DNA of 44,692 nucleotides from Nemertoderma westbladi (Eukaryota > Xenacoelomorpha > Nemertodermatida > Nemertodermatidae), in assembly GCA_032718475.1 (NCBI GenBank), contig JAUCBJ010006490.1, forward strand, positions 2,501 through 47,192, in the 5' to 3' direction. A program made the translations under genes and the position numbers. Shown here one piece after another: positions 1 through 10,967 of this stretch (position 1 is its first letter; each line of letters opens with the position of its first letter). The notes under the pieces were generated by a model. It was not told the origin of the DNA and did no database searches. It saw nothing but the letters and a program-made list of their open reading frames with translations.

Positions 1-547
1 ATCAATTATATAATATAAATGAATTGTGTTTCAAATATCACTTATTATATCAAATGGTAACAATAATAGAATCCAGAACCAGGGCCAAGAACAATATACA
101 GTACATACACATTATGTAAATTAATTAGATAGTTTACATTGCATTGCTAATTATTATTTAATACTGTAATATGTAGGATGGGTTTTAACTGCATAATTAT
201 CAAATATTATGTACAATTTAATCAGATCGTAAAATGTATTGGATCTATGAATGCTATTGTAGTGGGAAAGATTGAATAATTGTTACTTTATAGCACAACT
301 CTAAATTATATGAAATTAAATATATGTATAATAAAAGCCTTTCTGTCACTTTATACAACTACGGTAATTAATTAACCTCCTCACATTACAGTATTCGTAT
401 TTAGTTTTAGCAGAGTAGGCCTACTGTTAATTATATTAATTTAATTCGAATCTTTATCAAATTTCGAAGACTAACTACTCCAAGTTAACGGCTCAGACCA
501 GTTTTTTATCCTTTTAAACATTTACGTAACATTTACAGTTAGATGCG
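1..547. other. AT-rich upstream flank of the transporter gene
   Basis: No coding region, RNA gene or repeat could be recognised here. The stretch is AT-rich. It should hold the promoter and 5' UTR of the transporter gene that follows, but no clear TATA box or initiator stands out. An upstream non-coding exon cannot be excluded. Confidence 0.5.
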
Positions 548-931
548 ATGCCAATAAAGAGAAACAACAGCTTTAAAAGAAGTCAGAATTCAATATGGGG
601 CATCATCCTCTGTTTGTTTGGAGTATTTGTACTGACTCTCCAAGCTGTTATGTTCAAGTACTCTAAAACTAGTACATCAACATTCAGACTGTCTCTGGGA
701 TTATTTTCTTTGCTGCTCACGCTACCGTACACTACTAGTAGTATGCCACGCCCCCCAGCGGTACCCCCTGTTACTCCTTACGTTTGGTTAGTTTTACGAG
801 GAATCACCGGGCCAGGGGGATATACACTATACTTTATTGCCCTGCGTTATATAGACCTCGCCGATACCATCGCTCTTTTCAATTCTTCGCCGATATGGTC
901 TGTGTTTTTCGGTGCAATTATGCTTCGCCAG
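548..931 (+). CDS. SLC35G-like EamA-domain transporter, exon 1 of 3
   Basis: First coding exon of a multi-pass membrane transporter of the drug/metabolite transporter superfamily (EamA fold, probably SLC35G type). The exon gives 128 codons and ends at a GT donor (CAG|gtaacg). Hydrophobic segments lie near residues 17-36, 46-60, 76-98 and 104-126. The motif ALRYIDLADTIALFNSSPIW is the family signature at the end of the first EamA repeat. Joined with exons 2 (1979-2537) and 3 (3528-3664), the phases agree (0, then 1) and give 359 residues with about ten membrane segments, the usual SLC35G length. The substrate is unknown. The start at 548 is the first ATG in frame; another ATG at 543 opens a 4-codon ORF overlapping it. 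Family level is firm, the SLC35G subfamily is inferred. Confidence 0.88.
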
Positions 932-1063
932 GTAACGTTTAGCAGTTGTCATCAAAGTTGAAACATGAAATATGTAAAAATAGCAAATTATTGTATTTTA
1001 TGGTGTCAAGCATAATTTTTATTTAATTTAAAGTTCCACATTTAAAATACAAGATCATATTAA

Positions 1064-1794
1064 GATCTTAGGAATTTAGCGAGTGTGACGGGATCTACGG
1101 ATCCCGGTTTATCCGTTGGGTTTTCTATCCACGCGTCCCCGCCGTGTGTGAAAGGTAAAAGAGTTCTGATGTTCGGTAATATGTATAAAGGTATAATAGT
1201 CTGATATAGCACAGTATAGTATGACACGGTTACCGGTAGATAAGTATGATGGCGGTAGCGGACGGTGACAGAAGTCCCCGTTCCACCCTACTGATCTGAC
1301 TGAGTAAACTAAACTGAATAGGGAAGCACCAACAGGTAATATATGTACTGCACAGTTGGCCATATTACTGTACCTAGTCGATGCTGTCCCCCCATTGGCT
1401 AATATCCCACTTCTCGCCCTTTCACCTTCCCTGGTGTGTTTCCCGTTGCCCCTGTTGTTCTCTCTCTGTTAGGGGTTTGGCCCCTGACCCTTATTGTGTG
1501 TGTCTCCTTTGGGGCATATTGTCCCCGTTTACTGGGCTGACACAAGGTTGATTGGTAATCAACCTCTCGTGCTCCCAATATTGCTCAACGGCTTACTTTG
1601 TGGGTTCATGTTAGCGGAATTGGATAAGCTAACAGCGAGACAATTGGATGAAGCGAGCAGCATTCTGAAATAAATAGTAAAAAATTGATTACAGCGAAAT
1701 CTGGGTTCGACTCCCAGTGGCGCTGTAATCAGTTTTTTGCTATTTTATTTCACAATGCTGCTTCATCCAATTGTCTCCCTAAATTCCTAAGATC
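1064..1794. repeat. Foldback (hairpin) element with a tRNA T-arm-like centre, split by a solo LTR
   Basis: AGATCTTAGGAATTTAG at 1064-1080 is repeated in inverse at 1778-1794. Without the LTR at 1084-1634, the left arm (1064-1083 plus 1640-1692) matches the right arm (about 1716-1794) in inverse over about 75 bp with few mismatches. The loop at 1693-1715 contains TGGGTTCGACTCCCA, a perfect tRNA T-arm hairpin with a B-box-like GGTTCGACTCC. A copy of AAAATACAAGAT lies on each side (about 1046-1057 and 1796-1807), possibly a target duplication. Likely a small tRNA-related MITE or SINE-like foldback; the class is not settled. Confidence 0.7.
1084..1634 (-). mobile_element. Solo LTR (probably Ty3/gypsy) in intron 1 of the transporter gene
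   Basis: A 551-bp block starts TGTGACGGG and ends GCTAACA on +, so on the minus strand it is TGTTAGC...CCCGTCACA with TG/CA ends. The 5-bp GCGAG flanks it on both sides (1079-1083 and 1635-1639) as a target duplication. Removing the LTR and one GCGAG restores the left arm of the surrounding foldback, which independently confirms the insertion. No internal coding sequence is present, so it is a solo LTR. Both ends resemble those of the LTR at 16628-37517 in this window. No coding potential. Confidence 0.85.
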
Positions 1795-1978
1795 TAAAAT
1801 ACAAGATATTGAAATATTTCTGGCAATAGAAATTAAATATCTCAGTAGAAATTATAAATATGTAAAATTTGTTGTTAAAACGATTCCGTACATTATTTTT
1901 CAATTACATTGCCAAATAACCAAAAAAATTATGCTCACATAATTGTTAGACTTTGTTGCCATGACAACTGTTACACAG

Positions 1979-2537
1979 AAACCGGATATAATTGACTTAA
2001 TCGTCCCTGTGCCGTCCCTAATTGGCGTCGCCTTAATCACCCGACCGAGTTTCATATTCGGCGGAGACGATGCGACAGATTCCAGTGATCGCACCGTAGG
2101 TATTATCTGTGCGATATCTGCCTCTATTTGCGACGCGCTAATGCACTGCGTATCCCGCAAGGTAACAAAGAACCTACCAGTAATGACAAGCAAAATATCA
2201 ATAGATACCGGTACTGCAACTATAGCAGTACTATTAGGCCTGATTACTGGATTCCGACATATTTGTTTGATGGATCGTTTCTTAGCTTTGGGCGCCGGTT
2301 TAATAGACACAATTTCCGGAGTTGCTTTCCTGGCCGCAGCCCGTCTACAGAAGGCTGGCACCATGTCTGTGGTCTGCACAACGGCTGTGCCAATGGGATT
2401 CCTTTTGGATATCGCGTTTTTTGTCGATGCTTCCGACGTGAGATGGACGAGTATTTTGGGCAGCGTAATCATTATGAGTTGTTCCATAACCTTGGCTTTA
2501 AAATCTATATGGAAATCCAGGAGACATAATATAAGAG
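1979..2537 (+). CDS. SLC35G-like EamA-domain transporter, exon 2 of 3
   Basis: Second coding exon, 559 nt. The acceptor is ttacacag|AAACCGGAT and the donor is AGAG|gtgtgt (phase 1). It continues from exon 1 into the linker and the second EamA repeat: IGVALITRPSFIFGG closes the first repeat, and five further hydrophobic segments follow (near VGIICAISASICDALMHC, the ATIAVLLGLITG helix, FLALGAGLIDTISGVAF, SVVCTTAVPMGFLLDIAFF and ILGSVIIMSCSITLAL). The reading frame is intact. The upstream part of this open frame, 1943-1978, is intronic. Confidence 0.87.
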
Positions 2538-2743
2538 GTGTGTTTAATGTATTGTTGTGATTAATATAATTTTTATTGTAAATAATATACTATACATTTC
2601 GTATAAATTTTGCAGTATGTACTGTATTTATACTGTACTGTTCGTACACAGGGAGTCCCGAAACATTTGAAATACTGTATGAACGTAGTGTTAAATCGAT
2701 TTATTGGTATCTCCTATGGGGAGTCAGTATCCTAGCTATATGT

Positions 2744-3005
2744 GATCGGCATGCTGCATTGCAGCTGCATTTAGAATGCTGTGCCGGCTTATCCTAAAGA
2801 GTGCAGCATCGCCCACAACTCCCTATCCCACATGATTTTCGCGAGGTTATCTACATCTTCAAGGCCAGTGTCCTTTAAGAGGCGTCTTAAGAAAGTAATG
2901 GGCTGTCCACCACGCATACAGTATTTTCTCCATGAGGCTGCCAAAGCACAAGATTGTGTACATTCTGGTTCTCTTAGCGAAAAAAATGTCCTGCGAAACA
3001 TATAC
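2744..3005 (-). pseudogene. LINE 3'-end fragment, minus strand (intron 2 of transporter gene)
   Basis: Degenerate 3' end of a non-LTR retrotransposon. The readable part includes GGQPITFLRRLLKDTGLEDV and a D-x-LW tail, typical of the extreme C-terminus of invertebrate LINE reverse transcriptases. It ends in a 3' UTR with the GCAGCTGCAATGCAGCATG block on the minus strand. The same block and peptide occur at 42797-43118 on the other strand, so both belong to one family. The frame is broken upstream of the GGQP motif, so it is not functional. Confidence 0.8.
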
Positions 3006-3084
3006 TCAAGAATGCATGTGTCATTTACAGTAGGTAGGCCCTACATTGTACAACAATTACACTCATGCCCTATACTGCTATACA

Positions 3085-3222
3085 GCATTGGTGGTGTCTC
3101 ATTAGTCACAGCAAGCAGAACTCCATTCAAGAACATTACTTTAGCCGTGAGTTACCAACCAGCCTGTTTATGCACAATCATAAGCTTTGGAGACCTCATG
3201 TAGAGAATAAACAAGGTCACAG
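3085..3222 (+). pseudogene. Second LINE fragment of the same family, plus strand
   Basis: DNA from CATTGGTGGTGTCTCATTAG to about 3222 matches, with gaps and substitutions, the start of the better preserved copy at 42810-42955 (CATTGGAGGTGTCTCATTGG and onward through the GCCTCATG block). It is opposite in orientation to the fragment at 2744-3005, stops before the GGQP region and is too decayed to give a frame. Confidence 0.6.
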
Positions 3223-3527
3223 TTAGTGGGACTCGCACATCTATACTGTAAGTTAGTGGTTAATTACAGTATATTAATGTCAGTTTAATAGATTTGGTAC
3301 TGTGTGATAGTGAGTTCTGACAGAAATTGAATGCAATGAAAGCAAAACAATACCCTATACTGTACTTTACGAGGTACGTACCGATATCTGGAGTTTTCGG
3401 TGACACGGCCACCGATCACTTTATTTTACTTTACCGTTTACTTTACTTCACCTTATTTATAATCTATAAGTTACATATATAGCGGTAGCAATAGTTACAT
3501 GAAACATAATATTATTATTTGTTTCAG

Positions 3528-3664
3528 CTCAAGAAGGCACCGTAACGTATCCGCCAAAACCGACGAAATCATTAAGACAAATTATCTCCGGGGCAATGCA
3601 ACATCTTATACAATCGCATGATGTCCACCAAGGTCACATAGACTTTATGCCCTTATATGGATAA
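3528..3664 (+). CDS. SLC35G-like EamA-domain transporter, exon 3 of 3 (terminal)
   Basis: Terminal coding exon. The acceptor is tttgtttcag|CTCAAGAAGG. Joined to the phase-1 end of exon 2 it forms an Ala codon and then reads 44 further residues to a TAA at 3662-3664. The tail is polar with a proline/lysine patch (TYPPKPTKSLRQ), consistent with a cytosolic C-terminus. It is too short to be recognised alone; the call rests on phase agreement, a good acceptor and the overall family length. No canonical AATAAA follows closely. Confidence 0.75.
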
Positions 3665-4319
3665 CTGAATGAAGCAAAGTTCCAGCACATTGCGTTTATA
3701 TATTTATTGGTATTATATTTTATTTTTATGGCATCCCAAACTTTAAAAGATATTCAAAGATTTTAAATTGTTACATAAAAAGAATAATGTATATAAATAT
3801 ATATTTCGCCCACACACATATTTCGGCCCCACACAAGCGTACCGAGGCGAGGGGGGCGGCCATATTGTTATAGCCATATTATTGAAAGAATTTACAAAAA
3901 AAGTACCCTCAAATTTCACTATCAAATTTAACTTAATCTGTAGCAGTTTAATCCATTGCTTTGAATTCATATCTCCCAGGAGGTGGTGGTAGATGGGCCT
4001 TGTGTAAATGGGCCTTGTGAGTTTTTGTTTCGGTAAGAATGCTTTAAAGAAGAAGACAGGGGCCGGGCCAGTCTACAGGTGTTAAAGCTTTTGCGGCAAA
4101 AATGTGTCGTTTTTGTGCAATTCGCGAACTACTCTAAGAGGGCTAGCATTTTTTCAAAGTATTAGAGAATGTATAGACTTCTAGCGTCTGTTTTGGTACA
4201 GAGCTTGAGAGCTACCATGACGAAATTAGCCAGCTTTTTTTTTTGCGTAGAGCCTATGTTATATTTCATCCAATCAGCGCGATTTTCAGTTTACTGGCCT
4301 TTGTTTACATATGTAATTG
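3665..4319. other. 3' flank of transporter gene, no recognised feature
   Basis: AT-rich DNA with a short GC-rich spot near 3838-3862. No gene or repeat was recognised. The 3' UTR and polyadenylation site of the transporter gene must lie at its start, but no AATAAA was found close to the stop codon. Confidence 0.45.
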
Positions 4320-4688
4320 ACGCAATGCGACAAAATCCTTCTTTCTGACTTCGCCCAAAACCATCAGCGGCCAGAGAGTATCATAGAACGCAAATCTATT
4401 AACTTTCCACTCAATCTTTCCACTTACAAATCAAACTTGGGTAACTTTTCATTCACTTTCCTGAGACTTGCTTGCTGACGTCTGACAGTTGACACTGCCT
4501 GTTGATCAGTATAATACACATTTATAAATCTATAAATATTCTCGCTGTACTGCTATAATAATACAAGGCCGCCATATAATTATATATGAAATACAGCAAT
4601 ACACTCAGGCCTATACCGGTACACCAAACAACACAGTACTACTGTATCCCATCACCCGGCGAGTCTCTATCTCAGTGCCTATCTAACA
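4320..4688 (-). mobile_element. Possible Ty1/copia 3' LTR (left boundary not determined)
   Basis: Directly downstream (minus strand) of the copia RNase H fragment, a purine-rich run (AAAGAGGGTGAATC) is followed by TGTTAGATAGG, which looks like a polypurine tract and LTR start. A TATA-like TTTATAAAT lies further in. I could not find a matching second LTR or a target duplication, so the left end is a guess. Confidence 0.3.
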
Positions 4689-4738
4689 GATTCACCCTCT
4701 TTATTAAGAATGAAATGGAATAAACTAAGTGGTTATAG

Positions 4739-5219
4739 TTAAGAAAGCGGTAATGCTTCGATTATGCCCATGTTAATAATGTCCATCAGTTTCCGAGAAC
4801 ATGCCCCACGTTTGGTTAGTGAATCAGCCAACTGTTCTCCTGATCTAACATACTCAACACGATCGAGTTCTTTGTTCTCTAGCGATTCCTTTATTGATGC
4901 GATATCAATTCGCAAGCGTTTTTCGTTCACTGCAATTGTTGAATGAATAGATGTGTGGAGATTGCGGCTATCAGTGTAAGCAATGACAGGTACCTTTATC
5001 TTCAGAATATCAAAGATAAGAGCCGCAATGAAATGAACCTCTTCTAAGCCATCAACCAAAGCGAGACCCTCAGCTGCAAGAGTACTCTTCACAACTCTCC
5101 TGATTTTCTTCGACCCCCAAGCCAGTGTGGAACACTTGTTATTTTCTCCAACTAGGAAAACAACAAAACCCTCAGCACTGGATACTCCATCCGGTAAATT
5201 TCCGTGAGATGCATCACTA
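4739..5219 (-). pseudogene. Ty1/copia RNase H domain fragment
   Basis: On the minus strand the open frame reads SDASHGNLPDG, then WGSKKIRRVVKSTLAAEGLA, a YTDSRNLH segment, EKRLRIDIASIKE and QLADSLTKRGA. This is the canonical C-terminal RNase H of Ty1/copia polyproteins, with the DAS, AE and TDS acidic positions visible. It ends at a TAA at 4739-4741. Directly upstream in frame is a TAG, and no RT or integrase precedes it. It is a truncated, dead copy beside BEL2; no product is expected. Confidence 0.85.
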
Positions 5220-5289
5220 GCCTAACGTTGCAAAATGCAGTATTATTGCCTAGTAACCAATTCATGGCTACCATATGGTTTTCACTTTG

Positions 5290-5511
5290 AGACATTTCGC
5301 CCTCTAGCGACAGACTGGGGAACTTCAGACTACTCTGTGACTCTGCAAAAATATAGCCCATATTGTAATAGATATCGATTGAGGGGTCAAAATTAAGTAA
5401 TAATATATCTAAATAAATCTGAAACATCGTGCCTCATGGCTCGCCCCTTGGAACTATTAAGCAATATAACTTCATAGTTTTGCGGATTGTAAATAACAAA
5501 GCTAGAGAAGA
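5290..5511 (+). repeat. Satellite-like repeat unit, left of BEL2
   Basis: A partial unit of a roughly 230-bp tandem repeat with the landmark CGCCCTCTAGCGACAGAC and the ending GCTAGAGAAGATG. It continues on the other side of BEL2 at 14914, where the same landmarks recur three times. BEL2 therefore landed inside this array. Confidence 0.75.
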
Positions 5512-6683
5512 TGTTCGCGCTTTTAGACCTTTAGCAGTTTAACCTGCCAAATTTAGGTGTCTTCTAGGTTATAAATCGACTTTAGCCTATGACAAGTATT
5601 TGATACACATAAAGTTACATTAGCCGAAGCCAGCCTATGCGCAATCATTCACCCACGGTTAAGGGAGACTGGATTCGGATGCTCTGACCTTATTGCGGTG
5701 TAGGCCTACTGTACTATTCGATTGATCGTTAATATATAATCTCTGACAAATATTATTCACTTTCGGGAAATATTAACAGTTCCTTTAGGACGTGGCGCTC
5801 TAAGTATGTAAACAGAGTTATGACTTACACTAAACACAACGGGATGGCTAATGATTTACGTATAAGGCGCATTCTTTAGGAAATGCTTTGTTACCTTTCA
5901 CACTCATGCACACTACCTCACACTGCTGTACACTGATCTGCCGACCTTCACTAAATTTGATCATATATAAGGAGAACAGCAACTGACACATGTAGGGTCT
6001 ATGAAATAGCATTCAATTCACTCCAAAACCACTATAATGTAAGTCGCAATTGCTATATGTAACCGGTCTCTCTAACCTTCAGTATATCAAGAAGATTGGG
6101 GTTTTATGATTATTCATCGATATTCTCCAAATATAACAACATATCAATCAACTTCTAACAATTAATAACCGACAGTAAATAGCAGTAAAATAATGCGGTG
6201 AAAGGTAAGGTGAGTCTGGTATGCCAGGTATGGCAGGATAACAGTTATACGTTTCTATGATCAAAGCCGTTCTAATGTTTGGCTAAAGTCTGAAACACAG
6301 AATAATTTCACAGCCGATGTTCTGGGCTCAGGAAAAAAGGTAAACAAAAACCATAATGCATTGCGCGATTTCCCGGAGGCTTCTGTGCAAATAAAATGAA
6401 AATCGCTCTGATTGGTCGAGCCGAACAAAGAACAAAGAAAAGCTCTACGTGGACATATCAGCTGATAGATGTCGTCATCTGAACTACACTGTATCAAGAG
6501 TATTTTGGCGTATTGCGGCATAAAATCGCTAGTTATGTCCGCTAAAGTACACATACAGAAAAATGGCTTTTTATGTCCACTAAAACATCTACACAGTAAG
6601 AAAACGGCTTTTTATGTCCGCTAAAACACCTACAGAGTACTTTGCGGGGAAAATGACTAGCTAGATCCGCAAAAGCCTTTACA
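5512..6683 (-). repeat. BEL2 3' LTR
   Basis: Begins TGTTCGCGC and ends CCTTTACA on +. It is nearly identical to 13742-14913. It contains an open frame (97 codons, 6261-6554 minus) that is also present in the other LTR, but I see no reason to think it is a gene. Confidence 0.93.
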
Positions 6684-6764
6684 CCACTCCCAGAAAATGG
6701 GATTTAATTCTATAAAATATAAAAAATCACAGTTTCTAAAATATAAAAATACTCTAAACAGTTA

Positions 6765-8309
6765 GTCTTTCTTGCGCGGACGGCGTTTACGCAGTTTTTT
6801 GAGGCTAGCAAGAGTCCTTTTCTCTTTGGGGCGAGCCACTTTACTAGGAGGGCTATAACTCCTGGGTGAAGGGTGCAATACAATTGCATCGGAAGGTTTA
6901 GGATTACGTCGGTGTATCCGCCGGTCGAGGTACCTGGTTGATCGATATCAACCTCAGTGGAATGAGGTCGAACAACCTTGAGAGTGCGTTTTAAGACAGC
7001 AGCTCTTACTGGTCCCTGACGGGTCGTTTGCACGAGAGCGGTAGGTGGACCGTGTATAGTGAGAAATTTCCTCGGTTTGATGATTCTTTCCAACTCGCGT
7101 TCTTGGGCTCTATCGGAATCGATATGCTTCTCCTCGAGCTGATTTTCCTCCGCTTGTCGTTGAAAGCATTCGTCCAAACTCTTGCAGGAAGTAGAGTCAT
7201 CCAAGTTCGATATCTTCTTATAGATTCTGGATTTCCTGATCGAACTGACATAAAGCTAATTCGTTTACCGCTTGTAGTTGCTGCTGCAATTTACGTTTCT
7301 CTAAACATTGTAGGTTCCTTTTCCGATCTTTTGACGAATAGTGTCCAACGCGTTTCGTACAACTCTCTCCTCCACCTCGGGGACAGGTTGTATCGGGTTA
7401 AACCGGGACGATGATACGGTTGAATGGCGATATTAGATGTCTGCATCCCAATCCGGCTAGGTAAGATGGGCGAATATTTAGGGAGCCCACAACCGGAGTG
7501 CCACCGACTAATTGTTCGGGTAACACTAGATCTTTGAACAGTGAGTACAGTTCGGGAGGATCCGTGATACTATTAGGATAAAGAGTCTGAGGTCTCACTA
7601 GGGAGTGAGGAGGTCTGACTGAGTATTCCGGAACTCTGATCATAGGTTTATTTAAGGATCGTTTGAATCTAGCGAGCATAGGTGATGCATCGAACAAGTT
7701 TCGCTCGAAACTCCCGTAAATATAGCGAGTAAAACCGTGTTTAAAGCAACGTCTCCGCGGATGTTTATGTCTTTCCGTTTGTTGGTTGGGTCTTGGGCAT
7801 TCATCGCAATAATACCAAAGACGCATGTCTTGTAGGGGAAACGCGGGTGATATTTATTCGGTGTTACAATGTTTCTCTCAAGAATTCCAAATATACGTGG
7901 AGTTACCGCGTTTATCCGGTTCTTTAACGTCTTCTCTTTCGAGTCGATTTTGAATAGAATTTTCGCATTCGATTTTCAGTTTATCGTTCCGACTCCGCTG
8001 GGTAGGATATTTAAATAGTACCATTTCCCTTTCGGTGTCGACATAGTCCGTATCGTGTAAATCGATAGGATGGCCAGTAGTTAAGAAGTCCATATACGTA
8101 CCATTACGATGCGTATAGCGAGCGGTGAATTTTCTATAGTCCAATTCACGCGTAAGTTGCTCCTGGGACATCGGCGGTTCGATATAACGACCATTGTCCT
8201 CCGTAGTAGTTGGACTAGCGTCACCGCGTATCAAGCTATCAACAAACGCTTGTAAAGGTAGAGTATATCGCTCCCTGATACCAAGATCATCTTCTATCAA
8301 CTCAGTCAT
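6765..8309 (-). pseudogene. BEL2 decayed 3' ORF region (env position)
   Basis: Three open stretches on the minus strand: 8309-7878 and 7826-7398 (same frame, separated by a TGA and a TAA), then 7204 onward in another frame. The first is acidic and the second has a CDEC pair. After one more frame change the end reads a strongly basic tail (KKLRKRRPRKKD, stop near 6765). Its position after the pol region and its basic C-terminus match the extra 3' ORF of BEL1, but I see no clear sequence similarity or zinc knuckle. At least two stops and frame changes make it non-functional as read. The original function is unknown. Confidence 0.5.
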
Positions 8310-9835
8310 AGCTGCTATATGAGTTTATCAATATTATAATGAGTTTATAATTAGGCTAGTGGGCGTCGCTGCCTACCCCTTACGGCCCCCGGACAGCACA
8401 AGATCCTCAGCGCTGATGCACTGCCGCCGCTGTGCTTATCGCCAACATAGTAGATGCACAACGACAACAACAACCAGCGCGAGTCACCCCACTGTCCGTC
8501 CCAAGGGCTAAGATTTACTTCAGGTTCTTACTGCAGAGTTAGGGCTACTTTCACAATTGCGACTCGCTACTGTAAACACACTTTAGTAGTAACATTCACC
8601 TATAAACGCACAAATTCCACACAACTGTCACAAACCGCACACATTCGGGCCATTTGTCCGTTAGTCAAGTGCCTTCCAGAATGCCACGTTATTATTGGGT
8701 ATCCTTGGATACTAGCAGTGTGCTATTTTATTCCTTATGCTATTCAATGGGGCAAGCCTTTATTGTTCTTTTAACTCACTTCTAATTCTAGCGGGGTTGT
8801 TGCCATGGTGACATTATGGAAAGCTAGCAGTAGAATTAGGGTAATTCTCATGCATACAGATCTGGGATGCTATTTAATAGTAATTCTTTAATTGTCAATA
8901 TTCCTCTTTATACATGATTTTATGAATTTTATCGGCTATTGGCTATATATTGGAGATTCTCGCACACTAATACACTTAATAGGGTGAATCTCCGCTCCCA
9001 TGATCTATTAATTAATGGAATTTTGGGAATGTTATAAATTGTATAAAAATGACAATTTATCAAATTCATTAAAAAAGATGAATTTAAATTTATTCCCGTA
9101 AATTTTATTATTTATCATTAAAACAGACATAATTTTATTCCAGAGCATGTCTGGGGACTAGGATCCTTAATTCTAGGAAATTTGTCCTTTTAAGAGTATC
9201 GGTAAGTGCTACGATATCTTAATCGACTAGAATTTTAAAGGATCTAAAATTTAACAGATTTTAATTTATAGATTTTCTAGAGTTAACTTTTAAGTATTTA
9301 CTCTATTGTATTTGTTTGACAGATTTTATAAATATTAATAGTTAATATTTAAGATGGGCACCGGTTTATTCCAGAACTTGTCTGGGGACGTTAACCACTG
9401 ATTCTAGAATTTTGTCTTTCAAGTATATCGGTGGGTGCCGCGATATCTTAATCGACTAGAATTACAGATGGTCAAAGGGTCTAACAGATTTATTTTGCGT
9501 TTTACGCTACTGTTAAAGGGACATCACGCTACTATATGTATTATTTAATATACGGTATGAGAGCAATATCGCAAGAAGCAATGTCAGTGAGAAGAGGCAA
9601 GTCATTTCCAAGGTCTACCCAGAGCTTGGTTTAGCCGAGACACGAGGATCTGAATTTTGCATTCCTAATACTCTACTTACCAATAATACTTGAATATAGT
9701 AGGAGCTTTATTGTTCTTTAATAAGTACGGATATTTCATCTTACTGTAGTCACGTATTTATAATGTAATACGGACAGTAAGGAAAGAGAAAAGAATTATT
9801 TCTCGCCGTCGCACTAAATATATAATATAATATAA
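8310..9835. other. BEL2 internal noncoding stretch
   Basis: No credible coding region on either strand, although the integrase gene would be expected here in an intact element. Two related ~120-bp blocks start near 9133 and 9365 (both contain TTTATTCCAGA, TGTCTGGGGAC, and CGATATCTTAATCGACTAGA). Confidence 0.5.
9133..9491 (+). repeat. Two direct copies of a ~120-bp block in BEL2
   Basis: Copies start near 9133 and 9365, 232 bp apart. Shared landmarks are ATTCCAGA, TGTCTGGGGAC, a TTCTAG segment, and CGATATCTTAATCGACTAGA followed by an AACAGATTT tail. Similarity between landmarks is only moderate. Confidence 0.6.
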
Positions 9836-9839
9836 TTAA

Positions 9840-10967
9840 GGGGGGGGGTAGCGCATTTTCTGACCAAAAATACGAATTTTTGAAACATATCCTATCTGAT
9901 GCAGAATTTCATGGTAAATCCAAATATGGAAACCGTTTTCCCATATCTTGCTTAGTTTTCGAGATATCTGGGATAGAAGATACTGGCTCCGATATATTGC
10001 GATATCGGTAAAGGCGATGAGGTTTGGAGTTTGCATTCAATTTCTGCAAATTTCTGTGCCCAGTGGTGCCAATTGGATGTCTCCACGAGAAAGAGCACAA
10101 AATTTTATTTGAGAAGGTATTTTTTTATGATTATTGGACCTACTGATCAGTTTATAAGACAACTTCAAGTCTCCGGAATGAAGACGGGACTTGAATAAGC
10201 GACTCTGCGGTCTTTGCGGGATTACATGGAATAGACTTATCGGTCATCGGAGATCTTTAAAATGTATAATCTCCAGTTCTAGTGGTCGTACGAAGTTCGT
10301 TTTAGGCTCATTCGAAAGCTCTTTTCTTAGAGAACAAAGTTACCATTTGATTAAAGACAAAATGGTTGTAAAGCAACATAACATGAATTTGGGTATAATA
10401 TGCCTTGCAAATTTTGTTCAAGTTATGATTGCTCAGGCAGCTTTAAAGAGTTTGCCAAACCAAATGGTAACTTTGGTCTCTGAGAAAAGAGCTTTCGAAT
10501 GAGCCCAAAACGAACTCCGTACGACCACTAGAACTGGAGATTATACATTTTGAAGATCTCCGATGACCGATAAGTCTATTCCGTGTAATCCCGCAAAGAC
10601 CGCAGAGTCGCTTATTCGAGTCCCGTCTTCATTCCGGAGACTTGAAGTTGTCTTATAAACTGATCAGTAGGTCCAATAATCATAAAAAAATATCTTCTCA
10701 ATTAAAATTTTGTGCTCTTTCTCGTGGAGACATCCAATTAGCACCACTGAGCACAGAAATATTCAGAAATTGAATGCAAACCCCAAACTTCATCTCCTTT
10801 ACCGATATCGCGATACATCGGAGCCAGTATCTTCTATCCCAGATATCTCGAAAACTAAGCAAGATATGGGAAAACGGTTTCCATATTTGGATTCAGCATG
10901 AAATTCTCCATCAGATAGGATATGTTTCAAAAATTCGACTTTTTGGTCTGAAAATGCGCTACCCCCC
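9840..10967. mobile_element. 1.13-kb foldback element flanked by TTAA, inside BEL2
   Basis: Two inverted arms of about 510-520 bp (about 9840-10360 and 10458-10967) surround a ~100-bp loop. The outer ends read GGGGGGTAGCGCATTTTC inward from both sides. TTAA flanks both ends (9836-9839 and 10968-10971), the duplication made by piggyBac and Kolobok-type transposases. By eye the arms differ at only a few percent. It encodes nothing; open frames in the arms are mirror images of each other. A non-autonomous hairpin DNA transposon is the best reading; the superfamily is inferred from TTAA alone. Confidence 0.8.

Noticed and set aside
1900-2487. 195-codon minus-strand open frame
   Set aside because: It is the antisense shadow of transporter exon 2, has no recognisable domain, and crosses the intron boundary.
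10191-10502. 103-codon frame in the centre of the BEL2 foldback
   Set aside because: Most of it lies in the inverted arms and loop; no domain or similar protein recognised.
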